DNA from: Corallococcus sp. EGB
Lineage (GTDB): Bacteria; Myxococcota; Myxococcia; Myxococcales; Myxococcaceae
Direction: 5' to 3'
Length of the DNA stretch: 64,000 nucleotides
NCBI RefSeq assembly: GCF_019968905.1
Contig: NZ_CP079946.1
Location: forward strand, 4,774,001 to 4,838,000
The translations under genes and the position numbers were made by a program. Under the pieces are notes generated by a model. That model made no database searches and had not been told where the DNA came from. It saw only the letters and a program-made list of their open reading frames with translations. This document shows, in pieces, positions 1 through 8,445 of this stretch; position 1 is the first letter of the stretch, and each line of letters begins with the position of its first letter.

Positions 1-1
1 C

Positions 2-424
2 ACGCTCCACACCGGCAAGAAGATCCAGGTGCCCTTCGACGTGTTCGCTGCCTTCTCCACCAACCTGGACCCCAGCGCCCTCGTGGATGACGCCTTCCTG
101 CGCCGCGTCCGCTACAAGCTGGAGGTGCAGCGCCCGGACGAGGAGCAGTTCCACGAGATCTTCCAGGTGATGTGCAAGAAGCGCGGCGTGCCCTACGACG
201 CGCGCGCCGTGGACTACCTCATCGACGAGCACTACCGCCCGGCGAACCGGCCCTTCGCCGCGTGCCAGCCTCGCGACCTGTTGGATCAGGTCATCGACAT
301 GGCGCACTACCAGGGCATGTCGCCGCGCCTGGAGCCCGCGCTGCTCGACGCCGCCGTGCGCAGCTACTTCGTGCGCTTCGACAAGCCCCAGACGTCCTCG
401 CCCACCTCCGCGTCCGCCGGCTGA
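2..424 (+). CDS. AAA+ family ATPase, C-terminal part (gene runs off the left edge)
   Basis: The reading frame is open from base 2 and ends at a TGA at 422-424, so only about 140 C-terminal residues are present. The visible part has a sensor-1-like AFSTNLDP, then DDAFLRRVRYKLEV, where the LRR arginines sit where AAA+ proteins carry the arginine finger. After that comes a helical lid-like segment with CQPRDLLDQVIDMA. The Walker A and B motifs would lie outside the window. The 3' end overlaps the convergent WbqC-family gene by 61 bases. It acts presumably as a cytoplasmic NTP-driven remodelling protein; the substrate cannot be told from this fragment. Confidence 0.75.
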   Translation, partial: TLHTGKKIQVPFDVFAAFSTNLDPSALVDDAFLRRVRYKLEVQRPDEEQFHEIFQVMCKKRGVPYDARAVDYLIDEHYRPANRPFAACQPRDLLDQVIDMAHYQGMSPRLEPALLDAAVRSYFVRFDKPQTSSPTSASAG

Positions 425-1212
425 AGCGGCTGGGGGCCGTCCCCCGCGAACGGCCCCCACGGCGACGGCTGGAGCCACTCGCGCACCGTCTCCACGGGGA
501 CGTTGGCCAGCACGTCCACGATGGACAGCCCTGTCACGAAGCGACCCTCGCGCCCCTGCGCGTAGTCCGGGTGGCGGAAGCGCTGCCACAGCAGGCGCAC
601 GTCCGCCGCGCGGAAGCGCTCCGGCTTCAGGTACACGGTGGAGCCCGTCCCCGAGTAGTACGTGTGCGCGCCCGTCTGGAGGCAGTACTCCACCAGCCGC
701 TGCGTCTTGTCCTCGCCCCGGCGCTCCAGCGTGGAGGAGCACACGAGGTTCGGCTGAAGCCCCAGCGGCGCGTAGAACAGCGCCATGCTGGACAGCAGCA
801 CGCGCAGGAGCGACCCCGGCCCGGACTCGCGCGCGGCGGCGTCATAGAAGGGCTCCAGCAGCGGCAGCACCTGCGCTCGGAAGCAGGGCCGCCCTCCGTA
901 GAGCGTCACCAGGGACTGGAGGTGCTTGCGCGCCCAGGGCTGGCTCGCGTCCACCGCCAGGTCGCGGATGCGCGTGTCGCGGTGCGGATCCTCCAGCGGG
1001 ATGGACAGCCACTGGAAGCCCGGCTCGGACGGGGGCGGCATGGGGACGCCGTGGGGCAGGGCGACGCGCGTGCGGCGCTGCCAGCCGCGCCGGAGCCACT
1101 GCACGTCGTCGAGCACCACCAGGGTGCCGGCGCGAGCCACCTGCTCGTAGAAGTCCACCCACGGCAGGTAGTGGGGCTGCTCGGCGACGAGGACTCCAGG
1201 GTGTCCGGACAC
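364..1212 (-). CDS. WbqC-like family protein
   Basis: A 282-residue cytoplasmic protein starting at GTG (1210-1212). The N-terminus reads VAEQPHYLPWVDFYEQVARA, then LVVLDDVQWLRRGWQRRTRV. This matches the WbqC family signature (QP.YLPW...., then LDDVQ...R.WQ.R). WbqC proteins occur in O-antigen and other glycan clusters and have been linked to sugar or lipid modification, but the biochemical role is not settled. It lies 20 bases downstream of the phytanoyl-CoA dioxygenase-like gene on the same strand, so the two are probably co-transcribed. Its 3' end overlaps the ATPase gene by 61 bases tail to tail. No promoter is obvious in front of it. Confidence 0.8.
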   Translation of the reverse strand: MSGHPGVLVAEQPHYLPWVDFYEQVARAGTLVVLDDVQWLRRGWQRRTRVALPHGVPMPPPSEPGFQWLSIPLEDPHRDTRIRDLAVDASQPWARKHLQSLVTLYGGRPCFRAQVLPLLEPFYDAAARESGPGSLLRVLLSSMALFYAPLGLQPNLVCSSTLERRGEDKTQRLVEYCLQTGAHTYYSGTGSTVYLKPERFRAADVRLLWQRFRHPDYAQGREGRFVTGLSIVDVLANVPVETVREWLQPSPWGPFAGDGPQPLQPADAEVGEDVWGLSKRTK

Positions 1213-1232
1213 GGCCCGGATGATAGGGCCTT

Positions 1233-2042
1233 TCAGCCGCCGCGCGGCGGGTGGCGGAACACCGGGGGGAAGACGCGGGGGGCCTTCTTCTTGCGCACGC
1301 AGGTGGTGTCCGCGCTCATGTAGCAGGCGGAGAACGCGCGCCGCCGCTGTCCGGGCCGGCCGCGTCCGGAGCGATGCCAGACGTGGTTGTGCACGAGCAG
1401 CGCCTCTCCGGCACGCACCGGCAGGGACACCACGTGTCCTTCCGCGTCCTCCGCCTCCACGCGATCCTGCGGAATCACGCCTCCCAGGGCCGTCACCAGC
1501 CCCGCGCGATGGCTGCCGGGGATGACCTCCAGGCAGCCGCCGCCTTCCGGCGCGTCATCCAGCGCGGTCCAGATCTGGAGGTCCGGCTCGCGCGTGAGGC
1601 CCCACAGCTTTCCACCGTCCTGGTGGAAGGGCAGGTTGCTGCCGCCCGCGGGGCCCTTGTGGAAGAGGATGGCGCGGTAGAGGACGATGTCGCCGGGGAT
1701 GCGGGCGCGGGCGATGCGCTCGAACAGCGGGTTCTCCAGCCACGCGAGGAAGCGCGGATCCTTCTCCAGCTTCTCCAGCTTGCGGTACTCCAGGGACGGG
1801 CCCTGCCAGCCCAGCCCCAGGGGCGCGTCCTCGTAGCGGCCGGTGGTGGCGTCCGGCTGGAAGAACATCCCCGGGTACACCACACGGCCGAGCATCAAGT
1901 CGTCCGCCCGCTCGCGCAGGGCCTCCACGCCCGCGTCGTCCAGGACCCGGCCCAGGCGCGCGTAGCCGTGCGCCCCGTAGTGGGCGAGCGCGGCCGCCAC
2001 GTCCAACCCTTCCGCCTCCGTGCTGAGCATCTCCGCCACCAT
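1233..2042 (-). CDS. Phytanoyl-CoA dioxygenase (PhyH) family protein
   Basis: A 269-residue Fe(II)/2-oxoglutarate-type oxygenase. The metal-binding HxD is H140-Q-D142 in LPFHQDGG. The distal histidine is probably H223 in VWHRSGRG (H218 and H220 lie close by). PGSH in the segment EVIPGSHRAG is also typical of PhyH proteins. I chose the ATG at 2042 (MVAEMLSTEA), because the family-like sequence begins soon after it; a start at 2129 would add 29 low-complexity residues. The neighbouring WbqC-family gene follows by 20 bases. The pair could hydroxylate and further modify a secondary metabolite or surface glycan, which is inference. The divergent hydrolase gene begins 98 bases away. Confidence 0.85.
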   Translation of the reverse strand: MVAEMLSTEAEGLDVAAALAHYGAHGYARLGRVLDDAGVEALRERADDLMLGRVVYPGMFFQPDATTGRYEDAPLGLGWQGPSLEYRKLEKLEKDPRFLAWLENPLFERIARARIPGDIVLYRAILFHKGPAGGSNLPFHQDGGKLWGLTREPDLQIWTALDDAPEGGGCLEVIPGSHRAGLVTALGGVIPQDRVEAEDAEGHVVSLPVRAGEALLVHNHVWHRSGRGRPGQRRRAFSACYMSADTTCVRKKKAPRVFPPVFRHPPRGG

Positions 2043-2140
2043 TGCCCCAAGCACCGTGCGCGTCCAGTCCGGCCGTGAGGGCGGGGGAGGGAGCCCTCGG
2101 GCCTTGCACCCGCGCCTGCCCGGCCGCATGGTGGGCGGGG

Positions 2141-3103
2141 ATGCCCTATCGTCGCGCCACGCACTTCGTCTCCGCCCCGGATGGTACCCGGGTGGCGGTC
2201 CACACCCACAGCTCGGGCATGCCGGAGGAGAGGCGCGACGCCCTGCTCGCGGACCGCCCCACGGTGCTGCTCACCAACGGCATCGGCACGTCGGAGAACT
2301 TCTGGCGCCACATCGTCGCCGACCTGGAGCAGGACCACCGCGTGGTGCACTGGGACTACCGCGGCCACGGCATGAGCGAGGAGTCGCGCGACGGGGACTA
2401 CCGCGTGAAGGTGCACGTGGACGACCTGGAGCGCATCACCGAGGCGGCCATGGCGCGCGGCGACGGCCGGCCGCCGCACCACATCGCCTTCTCCATGGGC
2501 GTGCGCATCCTGCTGGAGCTGTACCGCCGGCGCCCGGACCTGGTGCCTTCCATGACGCTCATCGCGGGGACGCCGGGTGTGCCGGGCTCGGCGGATCCGC
2601 GCTGGGGGCCTCGCGCCGTGCTGTCCGCCGCGAAGGGCTTCCTCGCCGCGAGCACGCCATGGGTGCCGGTGGCGGCGCCCGCGGTGAGGGCCTTCCTCGC
2701 CAGCCCGCTGGCGGATCCGTTCGCGAGGGCCGTGGGAGCGCTGCGGCCCCGGGCTCCGCGCGAGGACATCGCCGAGTTCCTCGACGCGCTCTATCACATG
2801 AGTGTGCAGGCCTATTGGCGCACGCTGCGGGGCCTCACCGAGGGCCACGCCTGGGACGTGCTCCCATCCATCCGGGTGCCCGTGCTGATCATCGCCGCGG
2901 CGAATGACGTCCTGGTGCCCCTGACGGAGGTGCAGCGGCTGCACCGCGCGTTGCCCCAGGCCGACTGGCTCCAGGTGGATGACGCCGGCCACGCGGGCCT
3001 CCTGGAGGCCGGGACCGAGATCGCCCAGGCTGTGCGGGGTTTCCTGGATGCACATGGGTTGGAGGCTTCGGACCCCGCGCAAACCCCCGTCACTCCAGGC
3101 TGA
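2141..3103 (+). CDS. Alpha/beta hydrolase
   Basis: A 320-residue alpha/beta-hydrolase-fold protein. The oxyanion region is LLTNGIGTS, and HWDYRGHGMSEE matches the classical DxRGHG.S strand. The nucleophile elbow is AFSMGV, with Ala in place of the usual first Gly. The acid is the Asp in AANDVLVPL and the base is the His in DDAGHAGLLE. I start at ATG 2141 (MPYRRATHF), where homology-like sequence begins. No signal peptide is visible, so it is probably cytoplasmic. It is divergent from the PhyH gene with a 98-base intergenic region. The substrate is unknown; esterase, lipase or haloperoxidase-like activities all fit the fold. Confidence 0.85.
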   Translation: MPYRRATHFVSAPDGTRVAVHTHSSGMPEERRDALLADRPTVLLTNGIGTSENFWRHIVADLEQDHRVVHWDYRGHGMSEESRDGDYRVKVHVDDLERITEAAMARGDGRPPHHIAFSMGVRILLELYRRRPDLVPSMTLIAGTPGVPGSADPRWGPRAVLSAAKGFLAASTPWVPVAAPAVRAFLASPLADPFARAVGALRPRAPREDIAEFLDALYHMSVQAYWRTLRGLTEGHAWDVLPSIRVPVLIIAAANDVLVPLTEVQRLHRALPQADWLQVDDAGHAGLLEAGTEIAQAVRGFLDAHGLEASDPAQTPVTPG

Positions 3104-3262
3104 ACGCGCTTGGGTCCGGACAACCCATCTGGGCTGTCGAATCCTGAGAAACCGGCGACCTGGAAGGTCCCCTGGACGTGAGCCAGAAGTCACAGGGTGG
3201 GGTTTGCGTCGCCCTGTAATTTTGTGGTTTGGAGGAGGCTCAGTACTCAACACGGAGTCTCC

Positions 3263-5056
3263 ATGTCCTGGTCTTCCCGGCACCTGCTGGTCCCTTTGTC
3301 AGCGGTGCTGTTGGTGTTGTCGGCGTGCGGTGGTGATGACGACAACAAGAACCCTGTCTGCGGCAACGGCATCGTCGAGAGCGGCGAGGCGTGCGACGAC
3401 GGCAACCGCGTCGACAACGACCGCTGCAACAACAGCTGTCAGGTGAATACGCCCGCGGTCGACGCGGGCTCTGACGCTGGCACCGAGGTGGATGCGGGCA
3501 CCGACGCGGGCACGGAGCCGGATGCCGGCACCATCGATGCGGGCACGGACGCCGGGACGGAGACGGACGCGGGCACCATCGACGCGGGCACGGATGCCGG
3601 CACCATCGATGCGGGCACGGACGCGGGTACGGATGCCGGCACCATCGACGCGGGCACGGACGCGGGTACGGATGCCGGCACCATCGATGCGGGCACGGAC
3701 GCGGGCACCATCGACGCGGGCACGGATGCCGGCACCATCGACGCGGGTACGGATGCCGGCACCATCGATGCGGGCACGGACGCGGGTACGGATGCCGGCA
3801 CCATCGACGCGGGCACGGATGGCGGCGCCATCGACGGTGGCCCGGCTCCGGACGCCGGCACAGGCAGCGACGCGGGCACCACCGCGACGCTGAGCGCGCT
3901 GGAGCCGGCCGCGGTCTTCGCGCGCTCGGGCACCACGGGTGAGACGATTCCGGAGCCGCTGGCGGTGACGCTGAGCGCCAACGCCACCGCGGACGTGGTG
4001 GTCCAGGTCTCCTCGTCCAGCCCGTCGGTGGTCGTGGCCAACAACGGCCAGGTGACGGTGCCGGCGGGCTCGCGCTCCGCGGCGGTCATCGTGACGGCGA
4101 ACGACGCGGCGGGCTCCGCCAAGGCGACGCTGACGGCCACGCTGGGCGGCGATTCGCGCACGGCGACCGTGCGCGTGCTCGGCGCGACCGAGGCGGCCTC
4201 GCTGGCGTACCTGTCGCCGGAGACCGTGTCCCTGTCCTCCGGTCAGACGGCGAACGTCACCGTGGTGCTCGACATCCCGGCCGCGGCGGCCACGTCCATC
4301 GCGCTGTCCACCACGGGCAACGTGGGCTCCGTGCCGGCCACCGTGACGGTGCCGGCCAACGAGATCTCCGCGAAGTTCGTCTTCACCGCCGGCGCGGCCG
4401 GCTCGACGGGCACCATCGTGGCCACGCTCAACGGCCAGTCCGTGTCCGCCCAGGCGAAGGTCACCGCCGCCCCGACGACGAACCACGTCGTCATCAGCGA
4501 GCTCGCCCCCGCGGGTCCTGGTGGCGCGAACGATGAGTTCATCGAGCTCTACAACCCGACGAACGAGGACGTGGACCTGACCGGCTGGAAGCTCCAGTAC
4601 AAGAGCGCGTCGGGTCCGACCTACAACGCCACCGCATTCACGTTCGCCTCGGGAGCCAAGATCGCCGCGCACGGCTTCTTCCTGGTGACCCACACGTCCT
4701 ATCAGGGCACCGTCAAGGGCGACGCGAGCACTGGGTCCATTTCCATGGCCGTGAACGGCCACATCCGGCTGGGTAAGCCCGGCATCGGCAACGCCCCGAC
4801 GGAGGCGCTCGCGGTGGACACGGTGGGCTTCGGCACGGCGGACTCCGCGGAAGGCAAGAGCCCCGTCTCGGGAACGATCGGGACCAACGGAAGCATCGAG
4901 CGCAAGGCCAACGCCGGCTCGTCCGCGGCGACCATGGAGGGTGGCTCGGACGCGACGAAGGGCAACAGCCAGGACACGGACGTGAACGGCGCGGACTTCA
5001 TCATCCGCACCACGCGTGATCCGCAGAACAAGGCGAGTGCCCTCGAAGTGCCGTGA
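3263..5056 (+). CDS. Secreted lipoprotein with Asp-Ala-Gly-Thr repeats and a C-terminal lamin-tail domain
   Basis: A 597-residue exported lipoprotein. The start at ATG 3263 (MSWSSRHLL) has GGAG at 3253-3256. A hydrophobic stretch ends in the lipobox VLSAC (C22). Next is one Myxococcus cysteine-rich repeat (VCGNGIVESGEACDDGN, then C..N.C). Then comes about 140 residues of DAGT/DAGTIDAGT repeats, which probably form a flexible wall-spanning stalk. Two Ig-like beta-sandwich segments follow (about 215-405). The C-terminus (about 410-560) is a lamin-tail domain: ISELAPAG, DEFIELYNPT, VDLTGWKL and FLVTH are its usual landmarks. Lamin-tail domains occur in many surface proteins and secreted nucleases; no nuclease domain is present here. 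A hairpin terminator follows at 5075. Confidence 0.88.
   Translation: MSWSSRHLLVPLSAVLLVLSACGGDDDNKNPVCGNGIVESGEACDDGNRVDNDRCNNSCQVNTPAVDAGSDAGTEVDAGTDAGTEPDAGTIDAGTDAGTETDAGTIDAGTDAGTIDAGTDAGTDAGTIDAGTDAGTDAGTIDAGTDAGTIDAGTDAGTIDAGTDAGTIDAGTDAGTDAGTIDAGTDGGAIDGGPAPDAGTGSDAGTTATLSALEPAAVFARSGTTGETIPEPLAVTLSANATADVVVQVSSSSPSVVVANNGQVTVPAGSRSAAVIVTANDAAGSAKATLTATLGGDSRTATVRVLGATEAASLAYLSPETVSLSSGQTANVTVVLDIPAAAATSIALSTTGNVGSVPATVTVPANEISAKFVFTAGAAGSTGTIVATLNGQSVSAQAKVTAAPTTNHVVISELAPAGPGGANDEFIELYNPTNEDVDLTGWKLQYKSASGPTYNATAFTFASGAKIAAHGFFLVTHTSYQGTVKGDASTGSISMAVNGHIRLGKPGIGNAPTEALAVDTVGFGTADSAEGKSPVSGTIGTNGSIERKANAGSSAATMEGGSDATKGNSQDTDVNGADFIIRTTRDPQNKASALEVP
3461..3882 (+). repeat. Coding minisatellite encoding DAGT/DAGTI units
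   Basis: In-frame tandem repeats of 12-21 bases, built on units such as GACGCGGGCACC and GATGCCGGCACCATC, that alternate DAGT with TIDAGTDAGT. Synonymous changes (gac/gat, gcg/gcc) alternate between units, so higher-order blocks have been duplicated. The array is likely to vary in length between strains. Confidence 0.9.
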
Positions 5057-5074
5057 CGCACTGAGCAGTGACCG

Positions 5075-5104
5075 GCCCCACCGTCCTTCCAGGAACGGTG
5101 GGGC
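5075..5104 (+). terminator. Hairpin terminator after the lamin-tail lipoprotein
   Basis: A perfect 10-bp stem, GCCCCACCGT (5075-5084) with ACGGTGGGGC (5095-5104), and a 10-base loop, starting 19 bases past the stop codon. There is no T tract, so it may work with Rho or mainly stabilise the transcript end. Confidence 0.65.
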
Positions 5105-5140
5105 TGGAAATGCCCGCGCGCTTTCGCCATAAGCGGGGGC

Positions 5141-5926
5141 GTGCGAGTCGTCTCCTGGAACGTCAACGGTCTGCGCTCCATCCACCGCAAGGGGTTCCTC
5201 CCGTGGCTCTCCAAGGCCCGGGCGGACATCGTGGGGCTACAGGAGGTGCGCGCCCGCGTGGAGCAGCTCCCCGCGGAGGTCCGCGCCCCCCGCCGGTGGA
5301 AGACCCACTTCGTGGCTGCGGAGCGCCCCGGCTACAGCGGCGTGGGCCTCTACAGCCGCCACGAGCCCTACGACCTCACCACCACCCTGGACGCGCCGGA
5401 GGTGGACGCGGAGGGCCGCCTCCAGTTCGCCCGCTTCGGCAAGCTGACCGTGGTGAACGGCTACTTCCCCAATGGCAACGGGAAGGACCGCGACCTCTCC
5501 CGCATCCCCTTCAAGCTGGACTTCTACCGCCGCCTCTTCGCGCGCCTGGAGAAGCCGCTGCGCGACAACCAGCGCGTGCTGGTGATGGGGGACTTCAACA
5601 CCGCCCACCGCGACATCGATCTGGCGCGCCCGCGCGAGAACCGCGAGACCAGCGGCTTCCGCCCGGAGGAGCGCGAGGAGTTCGACCGGTGGATCCGCTC
5701 CGGCTGGGTGGACACCTTCCGCCACTTCAACGCCGACGGCGGCCACTACTCCTGGTGGAGCCAGCGCGCTGGCGTGCGCGAGAAGAACATCGGCTGGCGC
5801 ATCGACTACGTGCTCGCCACCCCCGCGGCGCTCGCCTTCGTGAAGAAGGCCTCCGTGCACGCGGACGTCCACGGCTCGGATCACTGCCCGGTGAGCGTGG
5901 ACCTGGACCCCGCGATCCTCACCTGA
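5141..5926 (+). CDS. xth: Exodeoxyribonuclease III
   Basis: A 261-residue exonuclease III/AP endonuclease of the EEP fold. It removes 3' blocks and cleaves at abasic sites in base-excision repair. The catalytic residues fall at nearly the same numbers as in E. coli ExoIII: N7 (SWNVNGLR), E35 (GLQEVRA), Y108 (VVNGYFPNG), D151 and N153 (VMGDFNTAH), D222 (RIDYVL), D247 and H248 (GSDHCP). The length is normal for the family. The start is GTG 5141, chosen because the conserved first strand begins right at residue 2; the ribosome-binding site is weak. It is followed after 28 bases by plsC-like DNA on the same strand. It is set apart from the lipoprotein gene upstream by a hairpin. Confidence 0.95.
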   Translation: MRVVSWNVNGLRSIHRKGFLPWLSKARADIVGLQEVRARVEQLPAEVRAPRRWKTHFVAAERPGYSGVGLYSRHEPYDLTTTLDAPEVDAEGRLQFARFGKLTVVNGYFPNGNGKDRDLSRIPFKLDFYRRLFARLEKPLRDNQRVLVMGDFNTAHRDIDLARPRENRETSGFRPEEREEFDRWIRSGWVDTFRHFNADGGHYSWWSQRAGVREKNIGWRIDYVLATPAALAFVKKASVHADVHGSDHCPVSVDLDPAILT

Positions 5927-5954
5927 ACCCGCGCATCCTCAAGGGACACCCCTC

Positions 5955-6734
5955 ATGAACGCACTGCTCTCCATCTGGACCTGGGTCGAGGTGGGCCTCG
6001 TCGCCCTCGTGGGCTTCTTCGTCCAGATCTTCCTGCTCATCTTCACGTTCCCGTTTGACAAGCGCCGCTACGCCGTGGGCCGCTGCTTCCGGCTGGTGGG
6101 CGTCACCGCCGCGAAGCTCACGCCCTACTGGCGCTTCGGCGTGCACGGCAACGTGCCGGCCCAGGTGGCGCCCAACACGGTGGTGGTGAGCAACCACGAG
6201 TCCAACGCGGATCCGTTCCTCATCTCCCATCTGCCGTGGGAGATGAAGTGGCTGGGCAAGAAGAGCCTCTTCCGGGTGCCAGTGGTGGGCTGGATGATGG
6301 GCATCGCCGGAGACATCCCGGTGGAGCGCGGCGACCGCGACTCGGCCACCGGCGCCATGGCGCGCTGCAAGCAATGGCTGGCCAAGGGGATGCCGGTGAT
6401 GATCTTCCCGGAGGGCACGCGCTCCAAGACCGAGGAGCTCCTGCCCTTCAAGGACGGCGCCTTCCGGCTCGCCATCGAGGCGCAGGCGGACGTGCTGCCG
6501 CTGGCGGTGAGCGGCACGCGGCTGGCCCTGCCCAAGCACTCGTGGCGCTTCGCCACGTCACGCGGGCTGGTGACGGTGGGCACGCCCATCTCCACGAAGG
6601 GGATGACGTTGGACGACGTGGAGACGCTCAAGAATCAGGCGCGCGCCCAGATTGAATCCCTGCGCGCGTCGCTCAAGCCGCTGACGGGGAGCGGGCCCGT
6701 CGCCCCGGCGACGGACGCCAACACCGCCCGGTGA
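5955..6734 (+). CDS. plsC: 1-acyl-sn-glycerol-3-phosphate acyltransferase
   Basis: A 259-residue inner-membrane-associated acyltransferase of phospholipid synthesis, which would convert lysophosphatidic to phosphatidic acid. One or two hydrophobic helices span residues about 7-34. The catalytic NHX4D motif is NHESNAD (H81, D86). The phosphate-binding FPEGTRS lies at 151-157. A further block-III-like segment (GDIPVERGD) sits between them. AAGGGA upstream of ATG 5955 is a good ribosome-binding site. The gene could be co-transcribed with xth. Myxobacteria carry many PlsC paralogues, so the acyl acceptor in this case is not certain. Confidence 0.9.
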   Translation: MNALLSIWTWVEVGLVALVGFFVQIFLLIFTFPFDKRRYAVGRCFRLVGVTAAKLTPYWRFGVHGNVPAQVAPNTVVVSNHESNADPFLISHLPWEMKWLGKKSLFRVPVVGWMMGIAGDIPVERGDRDSATGAMARCKQWLAKGMPVMIFPEGTRSKTEELLPFKDGAFRLAIEAQADVLPLAVSGTRLALPKHSWRFATSRGLVTVGTPISTKGMTLDDVETLKNQARAQIESLRASLKPLTGSGPVAPATDANTAR

Positions 6735-6877
6735 ACGGACGGCGGACCCGGCATTCGTCGTCCAGTCGTACACGTTTCCCAGATTGTTGATCCCTCCAGG
6801 GTTGGCTGGACTAAGAGTCTCCAGGTCCGGTCCCCAGGGCCGGCTCGGCGCCTGGCGCCCCAGGAAGGGAACGTGTG

Positions 6878-8443
6878 ATGGCGCTGGGCAGTCCACGTGA
6901 AGAGCAGCGGGTGTCCACGGGCATTCCCGGCCTGGACACCGTGCTGTGTGGTGGCCTGCGCAAGGGCCGCATGTACATGGTCATGGGCCTGCCGGGAGCG
7001 GGCAAGACCATCCTGGCCAACCAGATCTGCTTCCATCAGGCGGCCCTGGGCCACAAGGTCCTCTACCTCACGCTCCTCGCCGAGTCGCACACGGAGCTGG
7101 TGAGCAACCTTCAGACGCTGTCGTTCTTCGACCCGTCCTGCGTGCCGGGGAAGATCAGCTACCTGAGCGCCTTCACCATCCTGGAGCAGGGAGGGCTGGA
7201 CGCGCTCGCGGAGCTGGTCCGCAAGGAGATCAAGTCTCACAAGGCCTCGCTGCTCGTGCTGGATGGCCTGCTGGCGGCGGAGGAGCTGGCCCCGTCGCGG
7301 CAGGCGCTCAAGAAGTTCATCCACGGCCTCCAGGTCGTGACGGGCCTCATCGGCTGCACCACGGTCGTGCTCACCACCGGCGGCGACAAGGGCCTGCGCG
7401 CGGAGCACACCATGGTGGACGGCCTGCTGATGCTCCAGCAGCGCACCTTCGGCGTGCGCACCCTGCGCGAGCTGAGCGTGCGCAAGTTCCGCGGCAGCGC
7501 GTACAAGCTGGGGCGGCACGGCTTTGAAATCACCGGTGACGGGCTCACCGTCTATCCCCGCCTGGAGTCGATGGTGGACGGCAACCTGGTGCCGGGCGCG
7601 GGCCGGCGCGAGCGGGACGCCTTCGGCATCACCGGCCTGGACCGGATGCTCAAGGGCGGCGTGCCGGCGGGCTCCACCACCATCCTCCTGGGGCCGCCGG
7701 GCAGCGGCAAGACGCTGATGGGCCTGAGCTTCCTGGCGGAGGGCGCGCGCCAGGGAGAGCGCGGCCACTACTTCGCCTTCTACGACGCGCCGGAGCGGAT
7801 GCTCGCGCAGGCGGCGGGCGTGGGGTTGCACCTGCAGCCGCTGATGGAGCGCGGCGAGCTGGAGGTGAGCTTCCGGCCGCCCACGGAGAACATCCTCGAC
7901 AAGCTGGGGACGGAGCTGCTGACACTCGTGCGCAGCGGCCGGGTGCGGCGCATCTTCCTGGACGGCTACGAGGCGCTGCGCCGCGCCTCCACGCGCCGCA
8001 CGCGGGTGGCTCGCTTCCTGGCGGCGCTCATCAACGAGTGCCGCGTGCGGGAGGTGACGCTCCTCTACACCGCGGAGGTCACCTCCGCGTTCGGGCCGGA
8101 GGTGAGGTTCCCGCTCAAGGGCATCTCCATGGTGGCCGAGAACATCCTGTTCCTGCGCATGGTGGAGCTGCACTCCGGGCTGCGCCGCTTCATCGCGGTG
8201 CTCAAGGTGCGCAACAGCGCCTACGATCCCGCCCTGCGTGAGCTGGAGATCACGGACAAGGGAATCCAAGTGGGAGCGCCCTTCGCCGAAGGGCAGATGT
8301 TGATGACGGGGCTCGCGCGCACGCGGACGCCGGAACCGACCCCCTTGCCGAAGCCGCGCCGCAAGCCGCGCGCGGGCGCGAAGTCCTCCGCGAGGGCGAC
8401 CTCTTCGAAGCCGCGCCGCAACGTCAAGCGCCGAGGCACGTGA
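6878..8443 (+). CDS. KaiC-like RecA-fold ATPase with two ATPase domains
   Basis: A 521-residue protein with two tandem KaiC/RadA-type domains. Domain 1 has STGIPGLDTVLCGGL and Walker A GLPGAGKT (K43). Domain 2 has FGITGLDRMLKGG and Walker A GPPGSGKT (K278). Cyanobacterial KaiC has the same double architecture and autophosphorylates in the clock. In non-clock bacteria, KaiC-like proteins usually work with two-component partners. The tail from about 470 on is a basic, low-complexity stretch (KPRRKPRAGAKS) that may bind nucleic acid or acidic partners. I chose ATG 6878, with AGGAAGGGA just upstream; GTG 6875 is an alternative. The receiver-domain gene starts 2 bases after the stop. No KaiA or KaiB is present nearby. 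Confidence 0.9.
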   Translation: MALGSPREEQRVSTGIPGLDTVLCGGLRKGRMYMVMGLPGAGKTILANQICFHQAALGHKVLYLTLLAESHTELVSNLQTLSFFDPSCVPGKISYLSAFTILEQGGLDALAELVRKEIKSHKASLLVLDGLLAAEELAPSRQALKKFIHGLQVVTGLIGCTTVVLTTGGDKGLRAEHTMVDGLLMLQQRTFGVRTLRELSVRKFRGSAYKLGRHGFEITGDGLTVYPRLESMVDGNLVPGAGRRERDAFGITGLDRMLKGGVPAGSTTILLGPPGSGKTLMGLSFLAEGARQGERGHYFAFYDAPERMLAQAAGVGLHLQPLMERGELEVSFRPPTENILDKLGTELLTLVRSGRVRRIFLDGYEALRRASTRRTRVARFLAALINECRVREVTLLYTAEVTSAFGPEVRFPLKGISMVAENILFLRMVELHSGLRRFIAVLKVRNSAYDPALRELEITDKGIQVGAPFAEGQMLMTGLARTRTPEPTPLPKPRRKPRAGAKSSARATSSKPRRNVKRRGT

Positions 8444-8445
8444 CC

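Noticed and set aside
3461-3882. Repeat array that could suggest CRISPR or a DNA satellite
   Set aside because: The units are contiguous with no unique spacers and stay in frame, encoding DAGT peptides. This is a coding minisatellite.
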